A program made the position numbers and the translations under genes. A stretch of DNA of 64,000 bases from Caulobacter sp. 602-1. Its GTDB lineage: Bacteria > Pseudomonadota > Alphaproteobacteria > Caulobacterales > Caulobacteraceae. Shown here one piece after another: positions 50,956-62,595 of the stretch; the first letter of the stretch is position 1, and each line of letters begins with the position of its first letter. A model generated the notes under the pieces. The model was not told the origin of the DNA and searched no databases. It was given only the letters and a program-made list of their open reading frames with translations. The DNA lies in assembly GCF_003931565.1 (NCBI RefSeq), contig NZ_RRYI01000001.1, positions 806,001 through 870,000 on the forward strand, in the 5' to 3' direction.

Positions 50956-52641
50956 TCAGAACGTGTTGCTCCATCGCGCCTGCTCGGGCAGGGGCAGATT
51001 GGCTTCGAAGACCAGGCCGTCCGGCCGGAAGTCGAACCGGGCCTGGCCCTTCTGCTCGCGGCGGATCGAGCTTTCGATCAGGCGGGTGCCGAAGCCGGCC
51101 GAGGCGGGCGGGGTGACCGGCGGGCCGCCGACGTCGCGCCAGATGAAGACCAGGTTGTCGGTGACCGGGTCGCGCTTCCAGGTCACCTCGACCCGGCCGC
51201 CCGGCGCGGACAGGGCGCCGTACTTGGCGCTGTTGGTGGCCAGCTCGTGGAACACCATCGACAGGCCCACGGCCGTGTGCGGGGCCAGGGCCACCTCGGG
51301 TCCGGACCGATCGACGCGCTCCACATGCGCGCCCAGGCTGGCCTCGACCAGGGCGGCCATGTCGGCCTCGCGCCAGCCGGTGCGGGTCAGCAGGTCATGG
51401 GCGCCCGAGAGCGCGATCAGCCGGTCGGTGAACACCTCGAGCGGCGCGCCCTCGTCCTTGGCGTTCGGCGTCTTGGCGAAGGTCTGGCGGGCCAGGGCCT
51501 GCACCGTGGCCAGGGTGTTCTTCACGCGGTGGTTCAGCTCGTTGATCATCACCTCCTGGCGCTCCTCGCGGGTCTTCAGCTCGCGGGAGGCCTGGCGGAG
51601 GGCGGCGTGGACGGCGGCGATCTCCTCCAGGCTGTCGGGATCGGCGGGCGGCAGGGTCTCGCCGCGACCGATGGCGCCGGCGTCCGACACCAGGCGGCGG
51701 ATCTCCTGGTTGATGCGCCGCGAATAGACCAGCGCCAGGGCCACGCCGAGCACCAGCAGCAGAAGGAAGATCCCGGTTCCCACCGCCACGGCCCGGTTGA
51801 CCGTGCTGGCCAGGTCCTCGCGCGGGATGGCCACCACCAGGGTCCAGCCGGTCTGGGGCGAGCGGGTATAGGCGACCATGGTCGGCACGCCTTCCAGCGA
51901 GATGCTCTTGCTGACGCCTTCGGTCGAGTGGCGGAGGTTCTCCTCCATGTCCTTGGAGGCCAGGCGTCCGGTGAACGTCTCGTTCAGCCGCGAGCGGGCG
52001 ATCACATGGCGTTGGTTGTCCAGCAGGGTGGCCACCCAGCGGTCGGGGACCCGCTGCTGGCGGAACACCGAGGCGAACGAGGCCGCGTCGACCACGTAGG
52101 ACAGGACGTAGAACCGGCCCTTGACCACGATCGGCGTGCCGACCGTGATCACCGGCTTGCCGGCGACGGGGCCGTCCAGCAGGTCCGAAACCTTGCTCCG
52201 CCCGGCCGAGAAGGCGGCGGCCTCCTCGCGGGTGCGCTTGATGCGGGGCAGGGGCGCCCCATAGGGCTTGAGCGTGTTGACCACCTGCTGGCCGTCGGCG
52301 TCGGCGATGACGATCCAGCCGGGGCGTCGCTCCATGGCGCGGCGGGCGCGGGCGTGGAAGGCGGCCCAGTCGCCGTTGACCAGGGCCTGGTCGGTGGCCA
52401 GGGTCTCGGCCGTCGAGACGCCCACGGCCGCCTGGCGGTCGACGGCGCCGTTCAGGGCCCGGGCGGTGGTGACCAGTTGCTGGTACAGGCGCCCGCGCGA
52501 TTCGCGGTCGGCGCTGGCCAGCAGAAAGCCCATCGACAGCAGGGCCGGAACCAACAGGCTGACGGTCAGGAGCACGAGCCGGCCGCGCACCGAACTGACG
52601 CCGCGCCGCCGTCCAAAGCCTCGCTGGTCCGGGTCTTCCAT
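50956..52641 (-). CDS. HWE-family sensor histidine kinase
   Basis: 561 residues. Membrane helices at about 19-42 and 291-315 flank a periplasmic sensor of about 245 residues that looks like a Cache domain (WIVIADADGQQVVNTL; WVATLLDNQRHVIARS). A HAMP-like linker follows, then NELNHRVKNTLATVQALARQT with the phospho-His (near 386), FHELATNSAKYGAL, and GFGTRLIE. The motif that gives HWE kinases their name reads W-R-D here (FIWRDVGGPPV). Such kinases often signal to single-domain regulators or the general stress response. No partner gene is adjacent. Confidence 0.9.
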   Translation of the reverse strand: MEDPDQRGFGRRRGVSSVRGRLVLLTVSLLVPALLSMGFLLASADRESRGRLYQQLVTTARALNGAVDRQAAVGVSTAETLATDQALVNGDWAAFHARARRAMERRPGWIVIADADGQQVVNTLKPYGAPLPRIKRTREEAAAFSAGRSKVSDLLDGPVAGKPVITVGTPIVVKGRFYVLSYVVDAASFASVFRQQRVPDRWVATLLDNQRHVIARSRLNETFTGRLASKDMEENLRHSTEGVSKSISLEGVPTMVAYTRSPQTGWTLVVAIPREDLASTVNRAVAVGTGIFLLLLVLGVALALVYSRRINQEIRRLVSDAGAIGRGETLPPADPDSLEEIAAVHAALRQASRELKTREERQEVMINELNHRVKNTLATVQALARQTFAKTPNAKDEGAPLEVFTDRLIALSGAHDLLTRTGWREADMAALVEASLGAHVERVDRSGPEVALAPHTAVGLSMVFHELATNSAKYGALSAPGGRVEVTWKRDPVTDNLVFIWRDVGGPPVTPPASAGFGTRLIESSIRREQKGQARFDFRPDGLVFEANLPLPEQARWSNTF

Positions 52642-52853
52642 GCCTGGGCGGCCCCGCCGTGACGAGCGCCTCGCCGCTCTTCGAACTTGTATAGCGAAGC
52701 GAGTCGCGCCCGGCGTCTCAAAAATCAGACGTCTCGGTTAAAGCGCGTTAGGCGCCGGCGGCAGCGGTTTCGCCGCTCGCGATCCCGGGGCCGGAACGCG
52801 CCAATGAGGGCTCCAAGGAGCGTGGCCGTAGCCCCTTCGGGCTTTTGTGCGTT
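52642..52853. promoter_or_regulatory. divergent region HWE kinase / pgsA
   Basis: 212 bp. A short hairpin AGCCC-CTTC-GGGCT followed by TTTT (52830-52846) ends just before the pgsA start, where it could act as a weak attenuator. Nothing else is evident. Confidence 0.35.
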
Positions 52854-53483
52854 ATGAACAGCGCCATGAAGAACCTGCCCAATATCTTGACCGGCTCGCG
52901 CCTCGTGATGGCGCTGTTCATGTTCGTCGCCCTGGCGGCCGCGGCGGGCGCCGTGCCGTATCTGAGCGAGACCCTGACGGCCGAAGCGCAGCTGCGGCTG
53001 GAGCGCTGGGCGTTCTACGCCTTCGTGGTGGCCTCGGTGACCGACTTCTTCGATGGCTGGCTGGCGCGGAAGCTGGATGCGGTCAGCGTCTGGGGCGCGA
53101 TCCTCGACCCCATCGGCGACAAGATCCTGGTCTGCGGCGCCCTGCTGGGCCTGATGGCGCTGGGGCCCAACGCCATGGTCGTGCTGCCGGCCGGCCTGAT
53201 CCTGTTCCGCGAGTTCGCGGTCAGCGCCTTGCGCGAGGTGGGCGCGGGCAAGGGCGTCAAGCTGCCGGTGACCCTGCTGGCCAAGTGGAAGACGACGCTG
53301 CAGCTGGTGGCCATCGGCGCCGAACTGATCCTGGCCAGCTGGGGCGCGTTCGGCCTGTCGCCGGAGCCGAGCGTGATGGGCGGCTTCACGATCGTGGCCC
53401 ACGGCCTGCTGTGGCTGGCGACCCTGGTGACCCTGATCACCGGCGCCCAGTACTGGGAAGCCGCGCGCAAGGCGCTGAACTAG
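52854..53483 (+). CDS. pgsA: CDP-diacylglycerol-glycerol-3-phosphate 3-phosphatidyltransferase
   Basis: About 209 residues with five or six membrane helices. The CDP-alcohol phosphatidyltransferase signature is complete: D-FFD-GWLAR-eight residues-G-AIL-D-PIG-D (near residues 61-85). N-terminal KNLPNILTGSRL is typical of PgsA. It makes phosphatidylglycerophosphate, the step committed to phosphatidylglycerol and cardiolipin, in the inner membrane. The start may be ATG at 52854 or 52866; neither has a strong Shine-Dalgarno. It ends at a good terminator (53489). Phosphatidylglycerol is also the acceptor lipid for MprF encoded at 15992. Confidence 0.93.
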   Translation: MNSAMKNLPNILTGSRLVMALFMFVALAAAAGAVPYLSETLTAEAQLRLERWAFYAFVVASVTDFFDGWLARKLDAVSVWGAILDPIGDKILVCGALLGLMALGPNAMVVLPAGLILFREFAVSALREVGAGKGVKLPVTLLAKWKTTLQLVAIGAELILASWGAFGLSPEPSVMGGFTIVAHGLLWLATLVTLITGAQYWEAARKALN

Positions 53484-53488
53484 GGTCG

Positions 53489-53520
53489 GATGCTCCTCCG
53501 TATCGCGGGGAGCATCTTTT
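53489..53520 (+). terminator. intrinsic terminator after pgsA
   Basis: 8-bp stem GATGCTCC/GGAGCATC, 12-base loop, followed by TTTT. Confidence 0.75.
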
Positions 53521-53535
53521 CACCGCTCCGCCCGT

Positions 53536-53560
53536 TTCCCCGAAGCACAGCTTCGGGGAA
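53536..53560 (+). promoter_or_regulatory. hairpin holding the Shine-Dalgarno of the SLC13 carrier
   Basis: An 11-bp perfect stem TTCCCCGAAGC/GCTTCGGGGAA with a 3-base loop. The GGGGAA in its 3' arm is the only Shine-Dalgarno-like sequence for the GTG start at 53569, so the stem could restrict translation if it is transcribed. Confidence 0.45.
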
Positions 53561-53568
53561 CTCCACAC

Positions 53569-55350
53569 GTGACACTGCACCAAGGCCTCGCGTTCGGTCT
53601 GATCGCGGCCACCATCGCCGCGTTCGTGTGGGGGCGGTGGCGTTACGACCTGATCGCCCTGGGGGCGCTGGCGGCGGGCATGGCCATGGGCCTGATCCCC
53701 GTGAAGGCGGCCTTCGAGGGCTTCGCCAACGACATCGTCATCATCATCGCCAGCGCCCTGGTGCTGAGCGCCGCCGTCGCGCGCTCGGGAATCGTCGACC
53801 TGGTCATGGCCCCGCTGCTACCCAGGCTGAAGGACGAGCGCACTCAGGTTCCCGTGCTGGCCGCGACCACGGCCGTGCTGTCCATGGCCACCAAGAACGT
53901 CGGGGCCCTGGCCCTGATGATGCCCAGCGCCCTGCAGATCGCCCGCCGCACCGGCGTGTCGCCCGGTCGCCTGCTGATGCCGATGAGCTTCGGCTCGCTG
54001 GTCGGCGGGCTGGCCGTGCTGGTCGGCACCTCGCCCAACATCATCGTCTCGGAGGTGCGCCAGGAGGCCCTGGGTCAGCCGTTCAGGATGTTCGACTTCT
54101 TCCCGGTCGGCGGCATCCTGACGGTGATCGCCGTCGCCTATCTGACCTTCGCCTACCGGCTGCTGCCGCGCGACCGCAAGGCGGCCATCGATGTCGACGC
54201 GGCCCTGGCGGCCAGCGCCTATGTCACCGAGGTCGAGGTCCCCGAGGGTTGGAGCTTCCAGGCCGGCAGCGTCGGCGCCCTGAAGAGAGCCGCCGAGGGC
54301 GCGGTCTCGGTGGTCGCCATCCTGCGCGGACGCAAGCGCATCGAGGCGCCGCACGCCAATCTCAAGATCCATCCCGGCGACGTGCTGTTGCTGGAAGGCG
54401 AGCAGCAGGAGCTGAACCAGCTGATCGTCGCGGCCAAGCTGCGCCTGCGCGACGCCGACCGGCCGGTGGCCATGAACGAGCCGACCGAGGAGATCCGCGT
54501 GGTCGAGGCGGTGATCGGCCGCGAGAGCGACCTGATCGGCCAGTCGGCGCGCGGCGTCACCCTTTCCGACACCCATGGCGTCAACCTGCTGGGGGTGTCG
54601 CGCGGCGGGCGCCGCATGGCCGGCCGCCTGGCGACCATCCGCCTGAAGGCCGGCGACCTCGTGGTGCTGCAGGGCGCCGAGCAGTCGCTGCCGGGCGCGC
54701 TGCAGGCCCTGGGCCTGTTGCCGCTGGCCGAGCGCGAGGTGCGGCTGGGCGGAGTGCGGCACGCGCTGGCGCCGGTGGTGATCCTGGCGGTGGCCATGGG
54801 GCTGGTGGCGACCGGCCTGGTCCCGGTGGCGGCGGGCTTCTTCGGCGCGGCGGTGCTGGTGGTGGCCGTCGGCGCCCTGCGGATGCGCGAGGCCTACGCG
54901 GCCCTGGAGGCTCCGGTGCTGGTGCTGGTCGCGGCCCTGATCCCGGTCAGCGACACGGTGCAGAAGACCGGCGGCGCCGACCTGATCTCCGCCTGGCTGT
55001 CGGGGGCCTTCCACGGCCTGCCGCCGATCGCCACCCTGACCGCGATGATGGCCGTGGCCATGGCGGCCACGCCGTTCCTGAACAACGCCGCCACGGTGCT
55101 GATCGCCGCCCCGATCGGCATGGGCGTGGCCCAGCGGCTGGGCCTGTCGCCCGATCCGTTCCTGATGGCCGTGGCGGTGGGGGCGGGCTGCGACTTCCTC
55201 ACGCCCGTCGGCCACCAGTGCAACACCCTGGTGCTGGGCCCGGGCGGCTATCGATTCGGGGACTACGCCCGGCTGGGCGCGCCGCTCACCGCGCTGATCC
55301 TGCTGATCGCGCCATGGCTGATCGCCTGGATATGGCCGTTCGCGAAGTGA
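53569..55350 (+). CDS. SLC13/DASS-type permease with two TrkA-C domains
   Basis: 593 residues, GTG start. Two membrane halves (about 1-205 and 395-593) enclose a cytosolic insert with two TrkA-C (RCK-C) domains (near 215-300, KIHPGDVLLLEGEQQ; and 305-385, RLKAGDLVVLQGAEQ). The transport motifs VGTSPNIIVSE (near 152) and FLNNAATVLIAAPI with TPVGHQCNTLV (near 503 and 545) fit the divalent anion:Na+ symporter fold. Proteins of this build carry sulfate, dicarboxylate or other anions; the substrate is not predictable. The TrkA-C domains suggest ligand gating. Confidence 0.88.
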   Translation: MTLHQGLAFGLIAATIAAFVWGRWRYDLIALGALAAGMAMGLIPVKAAFEGFANDIVIIIASALVLSAAVARSGIVDLVMAPLLPRLKDERTQVPVLAATTAVLSMATKNVGALALMMPSALQIARRTGVSPGRLLMPMSFGSLVGGLAVLVGTSPNIIVSEVRQEALGQPFRMFDFFPVGGILTVIAVAYLTFAYRLLPRDRKAAIDVDAALAASAYVTEVEVPEGWSFQAGSVGALKRAAEGAVSVVAILRGRKRIEAPHANLKIHPGDVLLLEGEQQELNQLIVAAKLRLRDADRPVAMNEPTEEIRVVEAVIGRESDLIGQSARGVTLSDTHGVNLLGVSRGGRRMAGRLATIRLKAGDLVVLQGAEQSLPGALQALGLLPLAEREVRLGGVRHALAPVVILAVAMGLVATGLVPVAAGFFGAAVLVVAVGALRMREAYAALEAPVLVLVAALIPVSDTVQKTGGADLISAWLSGAFHGLPPIATLTAMMAVAMAATPFLNNAATVLIAAPIGMGVAQRLGLSPDPFLMAVAVGAGCDFLTPVGHQCNTLVLGPGGYRFGDYARLGAPLTALILLIAPWLIAWIWPFAK

Positions 55351-55377
55351 GGCGGAGGGGGAGGGGGCCCCGCTCGG

Positions 55378-55554
55378 TCACTCCGCGACCGTTCTCCCGC
55401 GGGAGAACGTCCATCGCTCCAGCGCCTCGACCATTTCCGGCTCCGGCGCGCCGTCCAGCAGCGACGCCGGTTCCGGCGCGCTCCGCTCTTCGGGCTCGCG
55501 CTCGGCCCGCATCATCGACGCCAGCCAGCTGGCGCCCGTCTCCCGCAGAACCAT
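55378..55554 (-). CDS. 58-residue protein with an upstream Fur-box-like site
   Basis: A short ORF from ATG at 55554 behind GAGGAGACGACG, a good Shine-Dalgarno, to TGA at 55378. It begins MVLRETGASWLASMMRAERE, has an acidic Pro-rich middle (EPEPEM region) and ends LERWTFSRGRTVAE. No membrane segment and no recognised family. The TGAGAAT-G-AATTGCA site 26 bp upstream resembles a Fur box and points to iron-responsive expression (inference). The palindrome at 55390-55409 lies in its last codons and might also end the convergent SLC13 transcript. Confidence 0.5.
   Translation of the reverse strand: MVLRETGASWLASMMRAEREPEERSAPEPASLLDGAPEPEMVEALERWTFSRGRTVAE
55390..55409. repeat. perfect 20-bp palindrome in the small ORF's 3' end
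   Basis: CGTTCTCCCGCGGGAGAACG reads the same on both strands. No T-tract follows, so terminator function is uncertain. Confidence 0.5.
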
Positions 55555-55920
55555 CGTCGTCTCCTCGCGATGATGCTTATGAGAATGAATTGCAATTACG
55601 AGTCTCGCAAGACCGATTTCGCGCGAGCCGCGATCTTCGAGCGGGCGGGCGGGCGCGTCGGTGACGTCCGGCCGGCTGACGAGGCAAAGCTTGAAGCCCA
55701 GCGGGGGGCCGAGATTCCCGTTAAGTAGACCGGAAATTCCGGCCTTGATTTCTGAAATAAAATCGCCGACTGTGGGGTATCGAATTCGCTGCCGCTCGGC
55801 CTGCTATTCCTTGCTCCCGTGGTGGAGCGCCGGACGCGCCTTCCGAACTTCCAACGAAATTTGATCGTCGATCGGGACGTTTTCGGCCGACGAACACACT
55901 TGTCTACAAGGATACTCACC
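55555..55920. promoter_or_regulatory. divergent region small ORF / cspA with long cspA leader
   Basis: 366 bp. It holds the Fur-box-like site at 55580, a 13-bp near-palindrome CCGGAAATTCCGG (55730-55742), and an AT-rich patch at 55745-55770 that may be the cspA promoter, leaving a 5' leader of about 150 nt such as cold-shock mRNAs carry. AAGGA (55908) is the cspA Shine-Dalgarno. No credible gene. Confidence 0.45.
55580..55594. promoter_or_regulatory. Fur-box-like site
   Basis: TGAGAAT-G-AATTGCA compared with the 7-1-7 Fur pattern TGAnAATnATTnTCA: left arm intact, right arm partly matched. It is 26 bp upstream of the 58-residue ORF. Confidence 0.4.
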
Positions 55921-56130
55921 ATGGCTACTGGCACCGTGAAGTGGTTCAATTCCACCAAGGGCTTTGGCTTCATTCAGCCGGACAACGGCGGCGCGGACAT
56001 CTTCGTGCACATCTCGGCCGTCGAACGCGCGGGCCTCGGCTCGCTGAACGAAGGTCAGAAGATCTCGTTCGAGCCGGAAGTCGACCGCCGCAGCGGCAAG
56101 ACCTCGGCCGGCCAACTGCAAGCGGTCTAA
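55921..56130 (+). CDS. cspA: cold-shock protein
   Basis: 69 residues, a single cold-shock domain. RNP1-like KGFGFIQPD and RNP2-like DIFVHISAV carry the aromatic residues that bind single-stranded RNA or DNA. ATG is preceded by AAGGA at eight bases. It acts as an RNA chaperone in the cytoplasm. Its transcript ends at the strong hairpin at 56167. Confidence 0.97.
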   Translation: MATGTVKWFNSTKGFGFIQPDNGGADIFVHISAVERAGLGSLNEGQKISFEPEVDRRSGKTSAGQLQAV

Positions 56131-56165
56131 TCGACCCGACGCGGTTGGACCCACGGGTTCAAGTC

Positions 56166-56196
56166 AACAGGCCAGCGCTCGCGCTGGCCTGTTTTC
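56166..56196 (+). terminator. intrinsic terminator after cspA
   Basis: 12-bp perfect stem ACAGGCCAGCGC/GCGCTGGCCTGT, 2-base loop, then TTTTCGTTT. Confidence 0.9.
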
Positions 56197-56405
56197 GTTT
56201 GGGCCGCCCTCTTTACTCGCCCGCTTTCATTCGGCCGCTCGGCGCGCCGCGCGCGTTCGGCCCGCGCCTCCGTGACCATCATCCGCCACGCGAGATCGTC
56301 TCATTTTCTATCAATAATGACTTGCAAGCATCGGCCTGGGGCAGACGGGTCATTCCCCTGGCGGGCCAATTTGGCTAATCATCGCCCCAAATCCGGAGAC
56401 GCCCC

Positions 56406-57605
56406 ATGCGCGGCCTTCGCGCCTTAGCCGCTCTGACCCTCGTCCTGGTCCTCACGGCCTGCGGCACCCTCCCGCGCGATGCGTTCACGGCTTCCGACCT
56501 GGGGTCGGTCGCCCCGAGCGGCCTGGTCGATGTCCGCTTCAGCGCGGTCGATCCGGAGGCCAGCCTGAAGTTCGCCCAGGGCGTTCACGACCGCATCGCG
56601 GGGCGCAAGGTCAATGTGCTGGCGATCTCGGGCGGCGGCTCGAACGGCGCCTACGGAGCGGGCGTTCTGGTTGGCTGGTCCGACGCCGGAACCCGGCCGG
56701 AGTTCGACATCGTCACCGGGGTTTCGACCGGCGCCCTGACCGCGCCCTTCGCCTTTCTGGGCAAGGACTGGGATCGGCGCCTGACCCAGGCCTACACCAG
56801 CGACGCCGTCGACCGCATCCTGCAGAGGCGCGGGCTGGACCTGTTCTTCGCGCCCAGCGTCTTCCGCAACCACGCGCTGCGGCAGCTGGTCGACAAGTAT
56901 GTCGACTACCCCATGCTCTACGCCGTGGCCCTGGAGAACGCCAAGGGGCGGCGGCTGCTGATCGCCACGACCAATCTCGACACCGAGCAGACGGTGATCT
57001 GGGACATGGGCGCCATCGCCGCGCGCGGCGACGCGGCCTCCCTGCAGCTGTTCCGCGACGTGCTGGTGGCCTCAGCCAGCATTCCGGGCGTGTTCCCGCC
57101 CAGCCTGATCGAGGTCCAGGGCGCCAATCGCAAGCTCTCGGAGATGCATGTCGACGGCAGCGTGACCACGCCCTTCTTCATCGCGCCGGAGGCCCTGCTG
57201 CTGTCGATCCTGCCTGGGCGCGACAAGGCCGGGCCCGGCGAGGTGCGCGTGATCGTCAACGGTCAGATCGACGGCGGCTTCGGCTTCACCAAGGGCGACG
57301 CCCTGTCGATCCTGGGGCGCTCGTGGATCGCCATGAACAAGGCCCAGATGCGCACCAACCTGACCGCCAACGCCGCGTTCACGCGCCGCAACGGCGGGGT
57401 CTTCCAGTACACGGCCATCCCGGACGACGCGCAGGGCGACTTCTCGGGCCTGGACTTCTCGTCCAAGAGCCTGCGGTCGCTGTTCACCCTGGGCTACAAG
57501 ATGGGCAAGACGGGAGCCGCCTGGGTCGCGCCCACCGATCCTTCGGCGGAGGCGAAGGCGGCGGCCGCGGCGTCGAAGGACGCCTCGGCGGCGGCGAACC
57601 CCTAG
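56406..57605 (+). CDS. patatin-like phospholipase lipoprotein
   Basis: 399 residues. Lipoprotein signal with lipobox VLTAC (near residue 18). The patatin domain has the oxyanion loop SGGGSNGAYGAGVL (near 75), the nucleophile elbow GVSTGAL (near 102) and the catalytic Asp in HVDGSVTTPF (near 250). It should hydrolyse lipid acyl esters on the outer side of the cytoplasmic membrane or in the periplasm. The C-terminal 25 residues are an Ala/Lys repeat tail. No partner operon genes. Confidence 0.92.
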   Translation: MRGLRALAALTLVLVLTACGTLPRDAFTASDLGSVAPSGLVDVRFSAVDPEASLKFAQGVHDRIAGRKVNVLAISGGGSNGAYGAGVLVGWSDAGTRPEFDIVTGVSTGALTAPFAFLGKDWDRRLTQAYTSDAVDRILQRRGLDLFFAPSVFRNHALRQLVDKYVDYPMLYAVALENAKGRRLLIATTNLDTEQTVIWDMGAIAARGDAASLQLFRDVLVASASIPGVFPPSLIEVQGANRKLSEMHVDGSVTTPFFIAPEALLLSILPGRDKAGPGEVRVIVNGQIDGGFGFTKGDALSILGRSWIAMNKAQMRTNLTANAAFTRRNGGVFQYTAIPDDAQGDFSGLDFSSKSLRSLFTLGYKMGKTGAAWVAPTDPSAEAKAAAAASKDASAAANP

Positions 57606-57893
57606 AGCCTTCATGTTCGCCGCATCGCCGCCGAAAAGGCGGTCCATGCGCTCAGAACCGCGCCGACCGTCGCCGCGCGACGACGCGGACCGTGACAGCC
57701 TTCCGCGCCAGTTCTTCGACCTGAAGAGCTGCGACGCTCGCTGAACTTCGTTCGGCAAGACTGGCGTTAACCGCCTCGTGAGACGCGGGGGTTGCGCCGG
57801 GCCGACTCCGTCTCTAAACGGGCGGCTTAACCTGCAAGATGGTCGACAGCGGGCGCGCGGATGTGCGCGACCGTGTCTTTGCGCGAGTTAGCC
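57606..57893. promoter_or_regulatory. intergenic region before carB
   Basis: 288 bp. It contains a 43-codon reading frame (57613-57744) without a Shine-Dalgarno, judged not a gene. No hairpin or known motif is clear; the carB promoter is expected here. Confidence 0.4.
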
Positions 57894-61193
<3,300 letters not shown>

Positions 61194-61204
61194 GGGCTTA
61201 GCTG

Positions 61205-61329
61205 AAGATGCTCCCCCGCGATGCGGGGGAGCTGTCGGCGGAGCCGACTGAGGGGGCGAGTGCTGCCCAGGCCGAGCTGGCCCCCTCCGGCCCTCTGGGC
61301 CACCTCCCCCGCAGCGCGGGGGAGGATCT
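61205..61329. repeat. composite hairpin repeat between carB and alkaline phosphatase
   Basis: Three stems in a row: CTCCCCCGC/GCGGGGGAG (61211-61231), GTCGGC/GCCGAC (61233-61247) and CCTCCCCCGC/GCGGGGGAGG (61303-61325), with GAGGGGGC and GGCCCCCTC between them also complementary. This layout is that of a common intergenic repeat in Caulobacterales and related groups. It separates convergent genes and can act as a terminator. Confidence 0.7.
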
Positions 61330-61338
61330 ATGCGGAAG

Positions 61339-62484
61339 CTACTTCCCGTCCTTCTTCCAGCCCCAGGCGTCCATCATCACGTCGAACAGGTGGGTGTTGG
61401 GGAAGTAGCCCCGCACCCGCTCGGACCCGGGGCCGACAGCCAGGGCGGCGACTTCCTCGCCCGTGTGGCTCCGGTTGACCATGACGTTCTTGAGGCGGAT
61501 GACGTCCTCCTCCTTGGCGCCCGGCGTCTGGGTCGCCTTCCAGGCCTCGTAGCCTTCCAGCAGCGGCTCGCCGCGCCGGCCGCCGTCCACCTGCAGGCCG
61601 AAGGAATGGTCGGCGGTGAACACCAGCAGGGTGTCCTTCAGGTCGACGCGCGTCTCGACCTCGGCGATCAGCTTGTCGAAGTCGACGATGTGCTGAAGGC
61701 CCTCGCGCGGGTCGTCGGTGTGGGCGTCCCATTCGACCACCAGCAGATAGCCCTTGGGCGAGCCCTTCAGCACGTCCAGCGCCCGCAGCGTCGCCGCGCG
61801 GGTGTCGATCTGGTCGGCCACGACCACGGGCCTGGCATTGGCGGGCGGGGCGTCCTCCAGCCGGGCGTAGACGGGGCGATCATGCGCCTTGGCGATCTGG
61901 TCGAAACCGGTTCCCGCCGTGGCCAGCTGCTGGCCGATCTTGGCTCGGCCGGTCCCGAACAGCACGTCGACGCCGTCGCCGTAGCGCGGGGCGAAGGCCT
62001 GCTGGAAGATCTCGCCCCACTTCCCGCGATCGTTCGAATGGGCGTAGGTCGCCGCCGGCGTGGCGTCGGTGATCGGCTGGGAGGTGACGACGCCAGTGCG
62101 CAGGCCGTGTTCCTCGGCGTATTCCAGCAGGGTCTTGGTCGGCTCGCCGTCGGTCTTGCCGCGCACGGCGGCGGGCGACTGGCTGATCACGCCGTTGCGG
62201 GTCTTCACGCCGGTCATGATCGCCGACATGCCGTTGGCCGAGTCCGACACGAACTGGTCGACCGGCGTGGTGTCGCTGAGGCCGAGGTTGGGCCAGTGCT
62301 GGACGCGCAGCTTCAAGGGCTCGCCATAGCCCAGCAGGCTGGCGGCGCTCACCGACGAAACGCCGCCTGCGTCCGCCAGGAACAGGATGACGTTCTTGGC
62401 CTTCGGCGGAGGGGCGGGCTGCGCCAGGGCGGGCGATCCGATCGCCAGCGACAATGAGGCGGCGGCCAAAAGACCTTTGAGCAT
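61339..62484 (-). CDS. alkaline phosphatase family protein
   Basis: 381 residues with a signal peptide (LLAAASLSLAIGSPALAQ), so periplasmic. Alkaline-phosphatase-type metal motifs: NVILFLADAGG (near 31), the likely nucleophile in DSANGMSAIMTG (near 84), VVEWDAHTDD (near 250), FTADHSFGLQ (near 289) and SHTGEEVAALAVGPGS (near 341). The second site WDAHTDD departs from the usual GGRIDHA form. It would release phosphate from monoesters. A Pho-box-like direct repeat lies 66 bp upstream. ATG at 62484; an extra 26 codons are open upstream but would spoil the signal. Confidence 0.9.
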   Translation of the reverse strand: MLKGLLAAASLSLAIGSPALAQPAPPPKAKNVILFLADAGGVSSVSAASLLGYGEPLKLRVQHWPNLGLSDTTPVDQFVSDSANGMSAIMTGVKTRNGVISQSPAAVRGKTDGEPTKTLLEYAEEHGLRTGVVTSQPITDATPAATYAHSNDRGKWGEIFQQAFAPRYGDGVDVLFGTGRAKIGQQLATAGTGFDQIAKAHDRPVYARLEDAPPANARPVVVADQIDTRAATLRALDVLKGSPKGYLLVVEWDAHTDDPREGLQHIVDFDKLIAEVETRVDLKDTLLVFTADHSFGLQVDGGRRGEPLLEGYEAWKATQTPGAKEEDVIRLKNVMVNRSHTGEEVAALAVGPGSERVRGYFPNTHLFDVMMDAWGWKKDGK

Positions 62485-62549
62485 GGACGTCTCCCAGGGA
62501 AGCAAGGTTCGATGGAGACGGCTTCTAGCGGCTACGGGGCGCGATCGGT

Positions 62550-62567
62550 GTGACATGACCATGACAG
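62550..62567 (-). promoter_or_regulatory. Pho-box-like site
   Basis: On the minus strand CTGTCAT-GGTC-ATGTCAC, two 7-bp repeats with a 4-bp spacer, close to the PhoB consensus CTGTCAT. It is 66 bp before the alkaline phosphatase start and 29 bp from the end of the neighbouring gene. Confidence 0.6.
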
Positions 62568-62595
62568 CCGAAGTCTGGCGCCCGAGGCCGTCGAC

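Noticed and set aside
52830..52846. Short hairpin with T4 just before pgsA as a true terminator
   Set aside because: The stem is only 5 bp and no transcript is known to need ending here; noted only as a possible attenuator.
57613..57744. 43-residue ORF upstream of carB
   Set aside because: No Shine-Dalgarno, arginine/proline-rich composition usual for random GC-rich frames. Conservation data could overturn this.
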